Positions 1-13,833 of a DNA stretch of 25,341 bases are shown here, piece by piece. Origin of the DNA: Emiliania huxleyi CCMP1516 (taxonomy: Eukaryota; Haptophyta; Isochrysidales; Noelaerhabdaceae); the NCBI RefSeq assembly GCF_000372725.1, contig NW_005198243.1, positions 647,561 to 672,901 of the forward strand, written 5' to 3'. Numbering within the stretch: the first letter of the stretch is position 1; every line of letters begins with the position of its first letter. The notes below the pieces were generated by a model. It searched no databases, was not told where the DNA came from, and worked only from the letters and a program-made list of their open reading frames with translations. The position numbers and the translations under genes were made by a program.

Positions 1-64
1 TGCGGGGCGGCGAGGGGTGCGAGAGGCTGCGCTGCGCGAGGAGTGTGCCGCCTTTGCTGCCTAG

Positions 65-1366
65 GCGCGGGCGAGGGAGGCGAGGGAGGCGCACGAGCGC
101 GCGGAGACGCACAAGACGGCGCAGGCGCGCGCGCGCGCCCTCTCGCAGGCGCGCGCGCGGCAGCAGGCTGCGGTGCGGATCCCGGCGCGCGCGGGCGAGC
201 CGCTCTACCACCAGCATGGCGCCGGCCACCAGCATGGCGCCGGCCACCAGGCGCGGGTCGCGCATGGCGGAGGAGGGCTGCCTCACGGCCGCGACACGGC
301 GACGTCTTTGAATGTTCACGGCCGCGAGGCGCGCGCCGCCGCCGCCGCGGCCGTTCCGTCTCTTCCATCTCACTCGTTTCGCGGACCGCGCGCCGCTAGG
401 CGTACGAGGCTCACGAGCGGGAGAGGGAGCGAGAGGTGCCCCCGTCTGGCGCTCCTCTTGCGCGAGCGCGAGGCGTCCGCAGCTCACGCATGCGGTGCCT
501 TGCCCTAGGAGCTCAACCGCGCGCTCGCCCTCTCGCTCCAGCAGCAGCGGCTCGAGGCTGGCGTGGCTGGCGTCCCAGGCGGCGGCGGCGCGGCAGACGC
601 GGAGCGGCAGCGGCAGTGGCAGCAGGTCTGGAGCGGGCGGGGCGCCGAGCACGAGGCTCGCGGAGTGGAGCGGCAGATGCAGTGGGGCGGGCCGGCGGCC
701 CAGCCCGCGGTCGCCGCGACGCGCCAGCCGCCGCACTTGCACGCCCACGCGCCGGCCCCGCCCCTCGCCGCCGGACAACCGCACATGCCGCAGCGGCACC
801 GCGCCGGCCCGTCGCACCAGCCGCACGCGGCGCCGCCGCTGCTCCCGTCCGCCGTGCACCCGTCGCACGTGCCCCACTTGCCGCAGCCGACACAGCCCGC
901 CGCCATGCCCGCTCCCGCGAGCATGCCCCACGCGGCGCCGGCGGCCAACGTCGCGCTCCCGCTCTCGGGCATCCACGCCGCCGCCAACCCCCCGCCGGGC
1001 CTCCCCCTGCCGGGGCTCAGCAGCGGCTTGAACAATGGCCTCCGCGCCCCCGGCCTCAGCGGCTGCGGCCTCGCCGCACCAGCCGAGCGGCTGGACCCTT
1101 GGGCGGCCAAGCCCGCCCCCGCCGCCGCCGTGCAGTCGTGGGGAGGCGCGCAGAACGGCGCCACCACGGCCGGGACGTGGCAGCCGCTGCCGATCGCATC
1201 GTTGGGCAACGGGCCGCTGCGCGACCCGTGGGCCGACCCCGCCACCGCCTTTGCGGCGGCGCCGCGCCAGCCCACCGCGCCCGCGCCGCTCGGCATCGGC
1301 GGCGCCGCGACGCTGACGACGGCGTTGCCGCTGCCGGGCTTTGGCCCCTCTAGCGTGTGGAGATAG
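65..1366 (+). CDS. Epsin-like endocytic adaptor, C-terminal part (5' end outside the window)
   Basis: This appears to be the 3' end of a spliced gene. Bases 1-64 read as an intron end with a pyrimidine-rich TAG acceptor. The frame from 65 gives an Ala/Arg/Glu-rich helix and breaks at a stop at 506-508. That stop is itself an AG acceptor, and 509 reopens the same frame to a TAG at 1364-1366. The upstream donor is unresolved; a GC donor near 169 is possible. The second exon opens with ELNRALALSLQQQ, which fits the UIM core (hydrophobic-x-x-A-hydrophobic-x-x-S). A long Pro/Ala/His-rich disordered tail follows, with two DPW motifs (LDPWAAK near 1095 and RDPWADP near 1220). In known epsins, UIM plus DPW motifs bind ubiquitin and the AP-2 ear and follow an N-terminal ENTH domain, which would lie before base 1. 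The epsin assignment is an inference from motif order; composition bias makes chance matches possible. Confidence 0.5.
212..250 (+). repeat. 18-bp tandem duplication
   Basis: CAGCATGGCGCCGGCCAC occurs twice in direct tandem, followed by a third CAG. In the frame opened at 65 it would encode HQHGAG twice. It could be exon or intron, since the donor of the first epsin-like exon is not fixed. Confidence 0.8.
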
Positions 1367-1907
1367 TCGTGATGCCACAGCGGGGCGGGCGAGGCTGTCG
1401 GCCCGCAGTGCGAGGGTCGCTTAGTGCGAGCCCTCGCACCGCGGCTTCGCCTCGCTCGGCCACGCACTGGCGCGCAGACGCGGGCTTGTTCCTCCCCTGT
1501 GCCCCGAGAGTGTCTAGCGCCTCGTCATGTGCGTGATCTAGCGTGCCAATGTTACCCGGCCACATTTTTCTTGTAACGAATTTAATATTGCAAATTTGGA
1601 ACGCACGTCGCGGTCATGCATGCTAATAACGTTAAAAATCCCGCGCAATTTCCCCCGATCCCCGACGGCCCGCCGGCGCCGGGGCGCCGCGCGGCCAGCG
1701 GCTGCGCGCCGCGGGCCCGATTCGCCCCCCCCCCCCCCCCGCTCTGACCTCCACCGACGTCTCAAATGAACAACGACAACGCCCAACCACACATCTCAGC
1801 GGCGCATGATGACCCTCCGGCGAGCGTGTCCTCGACGGAAGCTCCCAAGCTCCACCCAGAGAGAGTCCGCAGGGTGGTGGCCACGCGCTTCTTCTGAGCA
1901 GCTCGCG
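1367..1907. other. Intergenic region, two converging 3' ends
   Basis: No gene is supported here. The stretch holds the 3' flanks of the convergent epsin-like (+) and ankyrin (-) genes. An AT-richer patch at about 1540-1655 and a homopolymer of C ending at 1740 stand out. Short frames in this stretch lack family similarity. Confidence 0.6.
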
Positions 1908-4091
1908 CTATGAGCGCTGGGCCGCCTCCGCTGCCATCCTGGCGGCGGTCGCCCTGGCCCTCGCAGCGACTGCAGCAGCACCCCTTGCCTCTGCAGCGGT
2001 CGCCGCCTCCTCAAACGCCGTCTCGTCCCCCTCAACAGCCGAGTCGGCCCCGCTCAGCGCCGCCTTCGCCTCCTCAAACGCCGCCTTGGCCTCCTCGAGC
2101 GCCGCCACGACCTCGTCCATCGCCGCCCTGGCCTCCGTCTGCGCCGCCCTGGACTTCGCCCGTGCAGCCTTGGCCACAGCCAGCGCCTCCACGGCCGATG
2201 CCTCGGCCTCGTCCTCCTCCTCCGCCTCCTCCTCCGCCGCCTCCGCCTCAGCGTCCAAGCGAGCCGCCTCGGCCACCGCTGCCGACGCCGCCGCCTGGCT
2301 CTCCGGCGTGATGCCGAACCGGATCCTCTCCTCGGTGAGCGTCTCGAGAAGCAGGAGAAGCCTCGCCTCCTCGGCCTTCTTCGCCGCCTCGGCTGCGTCT
2401 GCCTTCGACGGCGCCTCGGCACCCTCCTCGGGCTCCTGCGACGGCCCCGCCCCGCCCGCCCCGCCGCCCTTCTTCTTCTTCTTCTTGCCCTTCTTGCCCT
2501 TGGCGCGCTTCTCCGCCTCGACCTCCGCCAGCAGCTCCTCCGCGTGCCGCGCCGCCTCCTTCTCCTCCGCCGCCCTCTGCGCCGCCCTCTCCGCCGCGCC
2601 CGCGGCCCACGCCGCCTCCGCCGCTGCCTTCTCCGCCGCCTCCGCCACCTTCTTCGCCGCCTCCGCCGCCGCCTTCTCGGTCGCCGCATGCTCCGCGAGG
2701 GCGCGCACGCACTTGGTGTGGCCCTGCTCCTTGGCCCACTGCAGCGCGGTCTTGCCGTGAGTGCACACCGTCACACCTGCGCCCGCCCGCAGCAGCTGAC
2801 GCACGACGGTGAGGTGGCCGCGGAAAGCGGCCTGAATCAGCGCGGTGTCGCCGCCGGTGGCCTGCTGGTCGATCGCCGCGCCGTGTCTGATCAGCGTGTC
2901 GACCACTTTCTCCTGGCCTCTGCCGGCGGCGGTCATCAGCGCGGTGCTGCCGGAAGCTGCTTGCTGGTTGATCACCGCGCCGTGCCGCAACGCCAACTCG
3001 ACCAGCTTCTCGAAGCCATTCGCGGCGGCGAGACTCAGCGCGGTGGCGCCTTTGCCGGTCTGCAACGAGACATCCGCACCGCGCTGGAGCAGCGCCTCGA
3101 CCAGCCCCTCGTGGCCGGTGGCCATCGCGAGCATCAGCAGCGTCACGCCGCTCTCAGGCCTCACAAAGGAGCCGTCCGAAAAGACGTGCTCGTACGTTGC
3201 GTCGACCCGCCCGCCGCCGTCGAGCCACGCCAGCACCACCACCTCGTCGCCGTCCTCGGCCGCGTCCACAACCTCCTCTGGCACTGCCCCGCTGCTCGGC
3301 TCGGCCTCCTTGCCTTCCTCGCCGCTCGAAGCAGAGGCCGTGGCACTCGCACCCACCGACACGCCTGCGCCGCCTGCCTCGGCCGACGGCGCCTTGCTCC
3401 GGCGCGCAGCCACCTCCCCGAGGTACGTCTTGAAGGCCTGGACGCACTCGGCGTGGCCCTCCTCCTTGGCCAACTGCAGCGCCGTCTTGCCCGCCGCATC
3501 GCGCAACGTCATGTCTGCGCCCGCCCGAAGAAGGCGGAGCACGACGGCGGGGCGGTTGAAGTAGGCGGCGAGAATCAGTGCGGTGTCACCGTTCTTGTTC
3601 TGCAGGTCGATCTCCGCGCCACGCCGCAGCAGCAGATCGACCACCCGCTCTTGGCCGCCTTTGGCAGCCGTTGCCAGCGCCGGCCAGGCGGCGGAGTCCT
3701 GTGGGTTCAACTCCGCACCGTGCTGCAGCAGCATCTCCACCATTCGCTCGCGGCCGTAGTAGGCGGCAGCGTTGACTGCAGTGGTGCCGCAACTGGTTTG
3801 CAGGTTGATGTCGGCATCGCGCTTCAGGAGGAGCTCGACAATCTGCACGTGCCCGCTCTGTGCGGCGAGCATCAGCATGGTGCGTGGAACCGTACGGCCG
3901 CTGACCTCAGAGGATACCTCAGCGAGAGTGTCCGCCTTCCCGCCTTCATTCAGCCACGATCGCACTGGTCCCACGCGGCCGTCCGCAGCCGCCTTCAGGG
4001 CGTTCTTTGGGACTTCGCCGCCCGGCCCGCTGTCAGCAGACGGCGGCTGCGTGCGGCGCGCGGCGTTGGCGCGGGAGGGCGAGGCGGGCAT
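1908..4091 (-). CDS. Ankyrin-repeat protein with duplicated ankyrin block and Ala/Glu-rich coiled coil
   Basis: A single uninterrupted 727-residue frame from an ATG at 4091. Residues about 30-235 hold one ankyrin block and about 270-475 a second. Each block opens with a degenerate repeat (ADGRVGPVRSWLNEGGKAD; AEDGDEVVVLAWLDGGGRVD), continues with an LMLA..GH..lVE.LLqrgAd module and ends with a GKTALQlAKEeGHaeCV repeat. The two blocks therefore look like an internal duplication. Residues about 475-727 are extremely Ala/Glu/Lys/Arg-rich and heptad-like, with a poly-Lys patch (KGKKGKKKKKK) near 545 that could be a nuclear-localisation or membrane-binding patch. No signal peptide or membrane segment is seen, so the product is probably an intracellular protein-binding scaffold. 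Ankyrin proteins of this style are abundant in haptophytes and dinoflagellates. The partner is unknown. Antisense frames over the coiled coil arise from GC bias. Confidence 0.88.
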   Translation of the reverse strand: MPASPSRANAARRTQPPSADSGPGGEVPKNALKAAADGRVGPVRSWLNEGGKADTLAEVSSEVSGRTVPRTMLMLAAQSGHVQIVELLLKRDADINLQTSCGTTAVNAAAYYGRERMVEMLLQHGAELNPQDSAAWPALATAAKGGQERVVDLLLRRGAEIDLQNKNGDTALILAAYFNRPAVVLRLLRAGADMTLRDAAGKTALQLAKEEGHAECVQAFKTYLGEVAARRSKAPSAEAGGAGVSVGASATASASSGEEGKEAEPSSGAVPEEVVDAAEDGDEVVVLAWLDGGGRVDATYEHVFSDGSFVRPESGVTLLMLAMATGHEGLVEALLQRGADVSLQTGKGATALSLAAANGFEKLVELALRHGAVINQQAASGSTALMTAAGRGQEKVVDTLIRHGAAIDQQATGGDTALIQAAFRGHLTVVRQLLRAGAGVTVCTHGKTALQWAKEQGHTKCVRALAEHAATEKAAAEAAKKVAEAAEKAAAEAAWAAGAAERAAQRAAEEKEAARHAEELLAEVEAEKRAKGKKGKKKKKKGGGAGGAGPSQEPEEGAEAPSKADAAEAAKKAEEARLLLLLETLTEERIRFGITPESQAAASAAVAEAARLDAEAEAAEEEAEEEDEAEASAVEALAVAKAARAKSRAAQTEARAAMDEVVAALEEAKAAFEEAKAALSGADSAVEGDETAFEEAATAAEARGAAAVAARARATAARMAAEAAQRS

Positions 4092-4143
4092 GACGTCTTG
4101 GCGGCCGGCTGCGGCAAGCGACGGTCTTGGCGGGCCCTACACT

Positions 4144-4941
4144 GTACACCCCGGTGCGAGTTAATGCGCATTTCTTCTCTGCACTATAGCCCTTGAGAAA
4201 GAGCTCGCATTATGCAAACCTGTGCCTGTGTCCTAGGAAGTAGACTGAGAGGGGTACTCCCATAGGCAAGAGGAGGTCTGGAGAGGCCCACAGCGGTCAG
4301 GAGAGGCCCCAAGAGGGTGCTAGATGAGAGTCAGCAGAGCGCGCCGTCTCGGCGGCTATGGCATAGTGGGCTGAGAGGCAAGAGGGATTTTTCTCTCGGG
4401 CGGAAGATGAAGCCCCGACTTCTAATAAATTGTGCCAGGCGTAGCCGGGGGCGAACAGCACGGAACCGATTTTTATTCAGTACAGACCTATCCTTCCTGA
4501 GTCACCAGAAAATCCCAACGATCCTTGAGTGGAGGCCGCCTTGGCCGCTTTTGCGGCCTCTCCGGAGAATCTGGGAGAATGGCTACCATAGCCTAGCATG
4601 GCACCCGCGGGCAAAGCTGCCCCCAGGTCCCTAGAGTCCATGGGCATTCCCAAAGGATATATCAGCGTGGGGTGAGGGCGCAACGGTGGGGGCTCTCACC
4701 AGCCCCTTAAAGTCGGGCCTCTCGGGCGGCGGTCAGAGGGGCGGGCAAGGGCACGTGGGAGAAGGGTCAGTGCGGCCCACAAGGTGTGAGCTACCCCCTC
4801 TCCTAGGTGTGACTCTACAGCCCCTGAGGCCCTCTGGGGGCTGGGCACCATCAGCTTGGGCAGAGGTCCTCGGGGTGGGGAGAGAGGGAGCTCCCCTTTT
4901 CAGACCCCCCCAACCGCGCATTAACTCGCACCCCAGTGTAC
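4144..4941. mobile_element. MITE-like non-autonomous DNA element with 26-bp terminal inverted repeats
   Basis: The left end at 4144-4169 (starts GTACACCCCGGTGCGAG, ends TTAATGCGC) is the reverse complement of 4916-4941 at 23 of 26 positions; the three mismatches are contiguous. The 800 bp between them has no convincing ORF, is rich in GAGAGGCC-type motifs and looks unlike coding DNA nearby. If the true ends are CAC...GTG, both sides are flanked by TA, which would be a 2-bp target duplication; a larger duplication is not visible. It lies about 50 bp upstream of the ankyrin start codon, so it may have displaced or supplied promoter sequence. Confidence 0.6.
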
Positions 4942-5210
4942 GCGTCTTTGGTTGCCAAAACGTAGTTCGCACTGTGCTGTGAACGCTGCTGGTTGGCGTC
5001 GATTGCGCAGCACCCCGTCCCCATCCAGGTTGTTGGTTGCTGCCCCAGGCAGGTCCCGCACCATGACCATGTAGGTGCAATGCCCCGTTCTCTGGTCTCT
5101 GGAACTGGCATTGGCGGGACCGCAGATTTCTTTTGCCAAAACCTAGTCAGCGGGTTAGCGGGCAACCATTCAGCTAGTAAAAAGACTATGACGAGTACAG
5201 ACAGCTTCAT
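4851..5210 (-). CDS. Possible small secreted protein (hypothetical)
   Basis: An ATG at 5210 opens a 119-residue frame with a classical hydrophobic N-terminus (MKLSVLVIVFLLAEWLPA) resembling a signal peptide. The rest is Cys- and Trp-containing but matches no family I know. The 3' part runs through the right end of the MITE-like element, so the C-terminus is suspect. An imperfect direct repeat (ACTAGGTTTTGGCAA near 5140-5155; ACTACGTTTTGGCAA near 4957-4971) sits within it and could mark an unrecognised intron. Codon use is not obviously that of the neighbours. Treat this as a candidate only. Confidence 0.25.
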   Translation of the reverse strand: MKLSVLVIVFLLAEWLPANPLTRFWQKKSAVPPMPVPETRERGIAPTWSWCGTCLGQQPTTWMGTGCCAIDANQQRSQHSANYVLATKDAYTGVRVNARLGGSEKGSSLSPHPEDLCPS

Positions 5211-5438
5211 CTCCGTCCTACCTGGGGCTACTACGTACTAGATTCGAACGATCCCGTACACCCCGCCAAGTCGACTGGATGCACACCGCCGCCGCATCGA
5301 ACAGCGTCGAGCCGCTGGGCGCCTCTTGGGCGAGGGGCACCTGCATTCGCGAGGCCAGCATGCTAGCGTGGGGGGCAGGCGGGCAGGGGGGGGGAGCGAG
5401 CGAGAGCAAACGAACGAGGGGCGGGGGGGGGGGGGGGG
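5211..5438. other. Intergenic, G-rich
   Basis: No supported gene. It contains a G-rich tract ending in a G homopolymer at about 5422-5439, directly abutting the stop codon of the VSD-TIR gene. Confidence 0.5.
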
Positions 5439-11113
<5,675 letters not shown>

Positions 11114-11380
11114 AAAGTGCGGCGCACGGTTCCAATGTGCGGCGCTTGTCGCTGCGCTATTGGACGCTGCGGTGGCGGAGCCGGGGCCTCGGCCTGGCCC
11201 CCACCCACACACCTCTGAAGCCTGGGGCCGCTCTCTAGTACAAGCGGTCAGCGTCTTACATGCGAAGTGGGAGAGAGAGAACGGAGACTGCTGCGGAAAA
11301 GTTTCTCTGTGTTTGACTAATTGTTGCTGGTGTAGTGCCTAGCGCCCATGCCGACCCAAATGGGTGCATGACATCCCACC
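11114..11380. other. Convergent 3' flanks
   Basis: Nothing coding is seen between the Arf stop and the stop of the minus-strand gene. It should contain both 3' UTRs. Confidence 0.5.
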
Positions 11381-12451
11381 TCACTGACTGCGGATCCCCG
11401 GGACTGCGGATGCACAGACACCCTGGCCCTGTGGCCTCAGGCTCGGCTCGCCAGCACCTCCTTCCTCGTAGAGGGCCACAAAGCAGCGCTGCGGATCCCC
11501 GCCGAAGAAGGACGCCTTGCAAGTGCAGCCAACCATCGCAGTGCCATCAGACCGGCTGCCGCTGCTACGCCGCACGATCTGCGGCAGCTCGACGGGTCGG
11601 AGCGGGACGTGGGCCCGTTTGAAGTACGGTACGAGACCGGCGGCGACCGGAATCGCCGCGACGAGTTCGCGCGGTCGCCTTGCAAGGGTGGTCACGTTGC
11701 ACGCAGGCGGCTTGCTCCTCACCCAGCTGAGACGGTCGAACCACGGCTGCATCGCTTCCCGTCTGCCAAAGGCCGCCCAGTCGTGGATCGCAGCCCCACA
11801 GTGACCACGCGATGAGTTTGAAGAGGTCACGATGCCTCGACCGGCCCACGCAGCCCACTCTGCCAGAGGCGGCACCTTGCGCACCCACATGGCATCGGGG
11901 CGGGCGTGCATGAGGAAGTCGAAACGCCAGCCCGCCCTCTCCTCAAAGGATTGGATGAGCGGCAAGCATAGGTTCGTGGTCGCCAGTTGTGCGAGAAGCA
12001 CATAGTACATCTTCCGGACCGCCTCAGCGCGCCTGCGGTCAGCATTTGCTGCCCGAGGCACGTGCGAGCAGCGCCCTCGGCCGATGAGGTTGTCGAGCTC
12101 CCGCTCGCTCCAGTCGTGCTCGCGAATGGCCGAGATGCGGCTTGTCACACCGATTGCAGCCAACGCTGGGTCGTAGTGCCACCTTGGAATCTGGACGGTA
12201 CCCGCCCCTCGATTGAACGCGTTATCAGCACTGTGCGTCTCTGTCACTGTGAGCACCGCAAAAGGAACGACCCTCGCTCGTCCGTTCGCCCGAAGTGGTT
12301 CCAGCAAGCTGCACCTGATGCTGTTGTACACCGAGGGCAGTCGAAGCGTGCGCGCCGCGCCGTTGACGCACACGCCGACGCTAGGGATCGACACGCTGAA
12401 GGGCGCGGGAACTTTATGCCTTTCAGTTTTTGCTTCAGAGGACGGACGCAT
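11381..12451 (-). CDS. Uncharacterised glycosyltransferase-like protein
   Basis: A frame of about 356 residues from an ATG at 12451. The frame is open further upstream but without an ATG. It begins with a beta-strand-like VGVCVNGAARTLRLPSVYNSI and continues through VVPFAVLTVTET, a Cys/Trp-containing middle and FDFLMHARPDAMWVRKVPPL. An IVTSS...AAIHDWAAFGRREAM...WF segment follows. The NGAARTL opening and the RPD-x-x-W motif resemble algal proteins annotated as glycosyltransferase-like or DUF families, where the Asp could play a DxD role. No strong signal peptide or anchor is visible, and an upstream exon could supply one. The donor and acceptor are unknown. The start codon lies only 12 bp from the ATG of the divergent NVGWW gene. 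Confidence 0.65.
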   Translation of the reverse strand: MRPSSEAKTERHKVPAPFSVSIPSVGVCVNGAARTLRLPSVYNSIRCSLLEPLRANGRARVVPFAVLTVTETHSADNAFNRGAGTVQIPRWHYDPALAAIGVTSRISAIREHDWSERELDNLIGRGRCSHVPRAANADRRRAEAVRKMYYVLLAQLATTNLCLPLIQSFEERAGWRFDFLMHARPDAMWVRKVPPLAEWAAWAGRGIVTSSNSSRGHCGAAIHDWAAFGRREAMQPWFDRLSWVRSKPPACNVTTLARRPRELVAAIPVAAGLVPYFKRAHVPLRPVELPQIVRRSSGSRSDGTAMVGCTCKASFFGGDPQRCFVALYEEGGAGEPSLRPQGQGVCASAVPGIRSQ

Positions 12452-12463
12452 CGGGGCGACGAT

Positions 12464-13393
12464 ATGGTGGACTACGACGAGAATTACCTCAGCTCGCGGC
12501 TGACCGAGCCGGAGCTTCTGGTGGAGAGGCAAGGCTCGTCAGGTGGCTTCCTCAAGGGCGTATTTAGCTCCGCTGCGATCAAGTGCATGTCCCCACTGCG
12601 GCGCTCAGCGGAGCGGCTGACTGCCGCCCCGGTGCGGAGCGTACGCCAAGCCAGCCAGGGTCTGGCCGAGCCGCCGGGGCGCAACGTCGGGTGGTGGCGA
12701 GAGGCTATCAGTGCGGCGGAACCAGCGGCACGGAACGTCGGCTGGTGGCGGGAAGCTGCAGAGGCGGCGCAACCCCCGAAGAGCAACGTCGGATGGTGGC
12801 GAGAGGCTGCGAGTGCAGCAGAGCCACCGACAAGGAACATTGGCTGGTGGCGGGAAGCTGTGGCGGCGGCAGAGGCGGCGGCAGAGCCCGCAAGTCCAAG
12901 CCTGGCCGACTTCCCAGCGCGAAACGTTGGATGGTGGCTAAAGGCGGTCCACGCAGCAGAGCCACCGGCGCGGAATGTTGGGTGGTGGCAGTACGCTTTG
13001 CAAGAGGCGGACGGGGGCACGTTACAGGAGCTTCGCCGATTGTCGTCGCATAAAGTGACTACCCTATCGCTTGCCCATGCGCCGACACGTAATGTCGGCT
13101 GGTGGCAGAGGGCTGTGCGGGCAGCGGAGCCCCCGGGAAGGAATGTTGGGTGGTGGCAGTACGCTTTGCAAGAGGCGGACGGGGGCACGTTACAGGAGCT
13201 TCGCCGATTGTCGTCGCATAAAGTGACTACCCTATCGCTTGCCCATGCGCCGACACGTAATGTCGGCTGGTGGCAGAGGGCTGTGCGGGCAGCGGAGCCC
13301 CCGGGAAGGAATGTTGGGTGGTGGAGGGACGCTGTGGAGGTCGCCGAGCCGCCTCGAACCAACGGCCCGGGAGAGATCGTGCATGACATTTGA
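12464..13393 (+). CDS. NVGWW tandem-repeat protein (novel)
   Basis: A 309-residue protein from an ATG at 12464 (MVDYDENYLSS); an in-frame ATG at 12416 is the alternative. An acidic and then Ser/Arg-rich N-terminal part of about 70 residues is followed by ten copies of a unit of about 17 residues. The unit is [RS]N[VI]GWW, then a short Ala/Glu-rich helix, then EPPx; the units lie at about 12680-13370. Two units carry an identical 22-residue extension (from GGTLQELRRLSS). The GGN codon of NVGWW varies as ggg, ggc, gga while Gly stays fixed. In the antisense frame that change would swap His and Gln, so the plus strand is the better-supported coding strand. No signal peptide or membrane helix is seen. 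I do not recognise the family. A repetitive helical scaffold or a Trp-based ligand or peptide-binding array is possible. Confidence 0.65.
   Translation: MVDYDENYLSSRLTEPELLVERQGSSGGFLKGVFSSAAIKCMSPLRRSAERLTAAPVRSVRQASQGLAEPPGRNVGWWREAISAAEPAARNVGWWREAAEAAQPPKSNVGWWREAASAAEPPTRNIGWWREAVAAAEAAAEPASPSLADFPARNVGWWLKAVHAAEPPARNVGWWQYALQEADGGTLQELRRLSSHKVTTLSLAHAPTRNVGWWQRAVRAAEPPGRNVGWWQYALQEADGGTLQELRRLSSHKVTTLSLAHAPTRNVGWWQRAVRAAEPPGRNVGWWRDAVEVAEPPRTNGPGEIVHDI
12974..13309 (+). repeat. Perfect 168-bp tandem duplication inside the NVGWW gene
   Basis: 12974-13141 and 13142-13309 are identical by eye, and a third partial copy (AATGTTGGGTGGTGG) follows at 13310. The 168 bp equal 56 codons, so the frame is preserved. 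The absence of synonymous differences points to a very recent duplication or gene conversion. Confidence 0.9.
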
Positions 13394-13833
13394 GCATGTG
13401 GAGGTGCATACTCTCACTCGACTCAAGGCAGGGCCCGCAGCCTCGATAGCGCGGTGAAGGCACTTGCACTACGTGGATGAGGCTCGCTTTCGTCCGCCAC
13501 CGCGCATGGCTTTTTGACTAAGTGTCTGCCTCCCGCCCCACCATCAGCTATATGTGGCCTGTTCAGTCCGCGCTCGCCGCCTCGCGCCTGCGGTGCACTG
13601 TGGTGCACACCGGCTCGCGGCTGCGTGCCTGGTGCCACAGCCACAGAGGTCAGAGCCACAGGCGCGGGAGGCGCGGCCGCGGCGCACACATCTCTCGGGA
13701 CTCGGGGTCCTAACGCCGCACTGTCATGTCGCTATTTCTTTGTTGAGCTACCAGCACACGCAGTTGCGAGTTGGCACACGCGCTGCAGAAGTTATCTTTT
13801 CTCCTCTAGCGGATCACACTCCTCTATTATGAT
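13394..13833. other. Intergenic, convergent 3' ends
   Basis: 440 bp between the NVGWW gene and the sulfotransferase stop. Short frames here show no family resemblance. No RNA gene or repeat was recognised. Confidence 0.5.

Noticed and set aside
505..1467. 320-residue minus-strand frame opposite the epsin-like exon
   Set aside because: Cys/Gly/Ala-rich antisense shadow of GC-rich coding DNA with no domain-like pattern; the plus strand carries the UIM and DPW motifs.
2544..4196. 550-residue plus-strand frame opposite the ankyrin gene
   Set aside because: Antisense of a clear ankyrin protein; it has no recognisable fold and arises from codon-position GC bias.
11987..12463. Long N-terminal extension of the NVGWW frame
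   Set aside because: It is antisense to the glycosyltransferase-like gene and shows no conserved features; the ATG at 12464 is preferred.
12680..13370. CRISPR-like regularly spaced repeats
   Set aside because: The repeats are coding, vary at synonymous sites, lack unique spacers and sit in a eukaryotic-type gene.
12484..13389. 301-residue minus-strand frame with HHPTF repeats opposite the NVGWW gene
   Set aside because: It is repetitive because the DNA is. Variation at the wobble base of Gly (ggg/ggc/gga) is silent on the plus strand but swaps His/Gln here, which favours the plus strand. It is not fully excluded.
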